From DATDAH01 sp036525535 (GTDB taxonomy: Bacteria > Actinomycetota > Acidimicrobiia > Acidimicrobiales > DATDAH01), in the NCBI GenBank assembly GCA_036525535.1, contig DATDAH010000073.1, positions 1 through 13,169 on the forward strand: a DNA stretch of 13,169 bases, read 5' to 3'. This document shows positions 13,041-13,169 of the stretch, in pieces. Both the position numbers and the translations under genes were made by a program. The notes below the pieces were generated by a model. It searched no databases, was not told the DNA's origin, and saw only the letters and a program-made list of their open reading frames with translations. Position 1 is the first letter of the stretch, and every line of letters begins with the position of its first letter.

Positions 13041-13169
13041 TCAGCTATCTGCGGCGGCGATTTCGGCGCTGAGCGCCTTCAGCGCGTCGGCGTAGATCTC
13101 GGAGAAGGTCGGGAACGGCTGAATCGTGTCGCGCAGCACGTCGAGGGGAAGGTGGGCGCGGATGGCCAA
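13041..13169 (-). CDS. C-terminal end of a pyridine nucleotide-disulfide oxidoreductase (partial)
   Basis: The last 42 codons of a minus-strand gene whose 5' part lies beyond the window end; the stop is the TGA at 13043-13041. The readable peptide, AIRAHLPLDVLRDTIQPFPTF then SEIYADALKAL, is the closing helix and tail of the dimerisation domain of the dihydrolipoamide dehydrogenase/mercuric reductase-like family (Pyr_redox_dim): the IQPFPTFSE pattern is very characteristic. These enzymes are cytoplasmic FAD-dependent homodimers that move electrons between NAD(P)H and a disulfide or other acceptor. The particular member cannot be named without the N-terminal active-site motif. It converges on the GH15 gene. 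Confidence 0.85.
   Translation of the reverse strand: MAIRAHLPLDVLRDTIQPFPTFSEIYADALKALSAEIAAADS

Noticed and set aside
1..13169. Defence system, prophage, CRISPR array or biosynthetic gene cluster
   Set aside because: No nuclease, helicase, toxin-antitoxin, integrase, structural phage gene, regularly spaced repeat, or PKS/NRPS domain is seen; genes fall into small independent units.

Overview
The window looks like ordinary chromosome from a high-GC Gram-positive bacterium of the Actinomycetota. GC looks high throughout, GC-ending codons dominate and GTG starts are used. Several families in it are most common in actinobacteria: a TIGR03086/mycothiol-isomerase-like protein, DUF2332, DUF2867 and a trehalase-like GH15. 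A lineage such as Acidimicrobiia is a guess from overall feel. I see no transposase, integrase, CRISPR array, rRNA, complete tRNA or phage gene.

Layout. (1) 1-3678, minus strand: SRPBCC protein, APH-type phosphotransferase and SAM methyltransferase (the last two overlap by 4 bp), then after 153 bp an OsmC protein and an FMO-like flavoprotein cut off by the window start. (2) 3766-4569, plus strand: a tandem-hotdog thioesterase-like gene, divergent from the SRPBCC gene and overlapping tail-to-tail with the next. (3) 4542-5839: DUF2867 (minus) and a TetR regulator (plus), divergent across an 83-bp region with two facing promoters and two copies of the palindrome ATACG-N4-CGTAT. (4) 5892-7573, plus: a phosphoribosyltransferase with an unusual C-terminal tail, and a DUF2332 gene 5 bp later. 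The tail is encoded by a strong hairpin followed by a sequence that, on the minus strand, resembles the 3' half of a tRNA. (5) 7614-9859: a second TetR regulator (minus) divergent from an SMP-30/gluconolactonase-like gene (plus), with overlapping inverted repeats between them, then a TIGR03086-type gene. (6) 9979-13004, plus: a class-V aminotransferase-like gene under a good near-leaderless promoter, coupled by an ATGA overlap to a full-length GH15 glycosidase of the trehalase type. (7) 13041-13169, minus: the C-terminal end of a pyridine nucleotide-disulfide oxidoreductase.

How the genes work together: the genes look like small independent metabolic and regulatory units rather than one pathway. 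The clearest functional logic is in the two TetR/target divergent pairs and the aminotransferase-GH15 operon. No gap between genes exceeds about 155 bp. I did not find a clear new multi-gene system; the most useful leads are the two operator regions and the tRNA-like remnant fused to the phosphoribosyltransferase.
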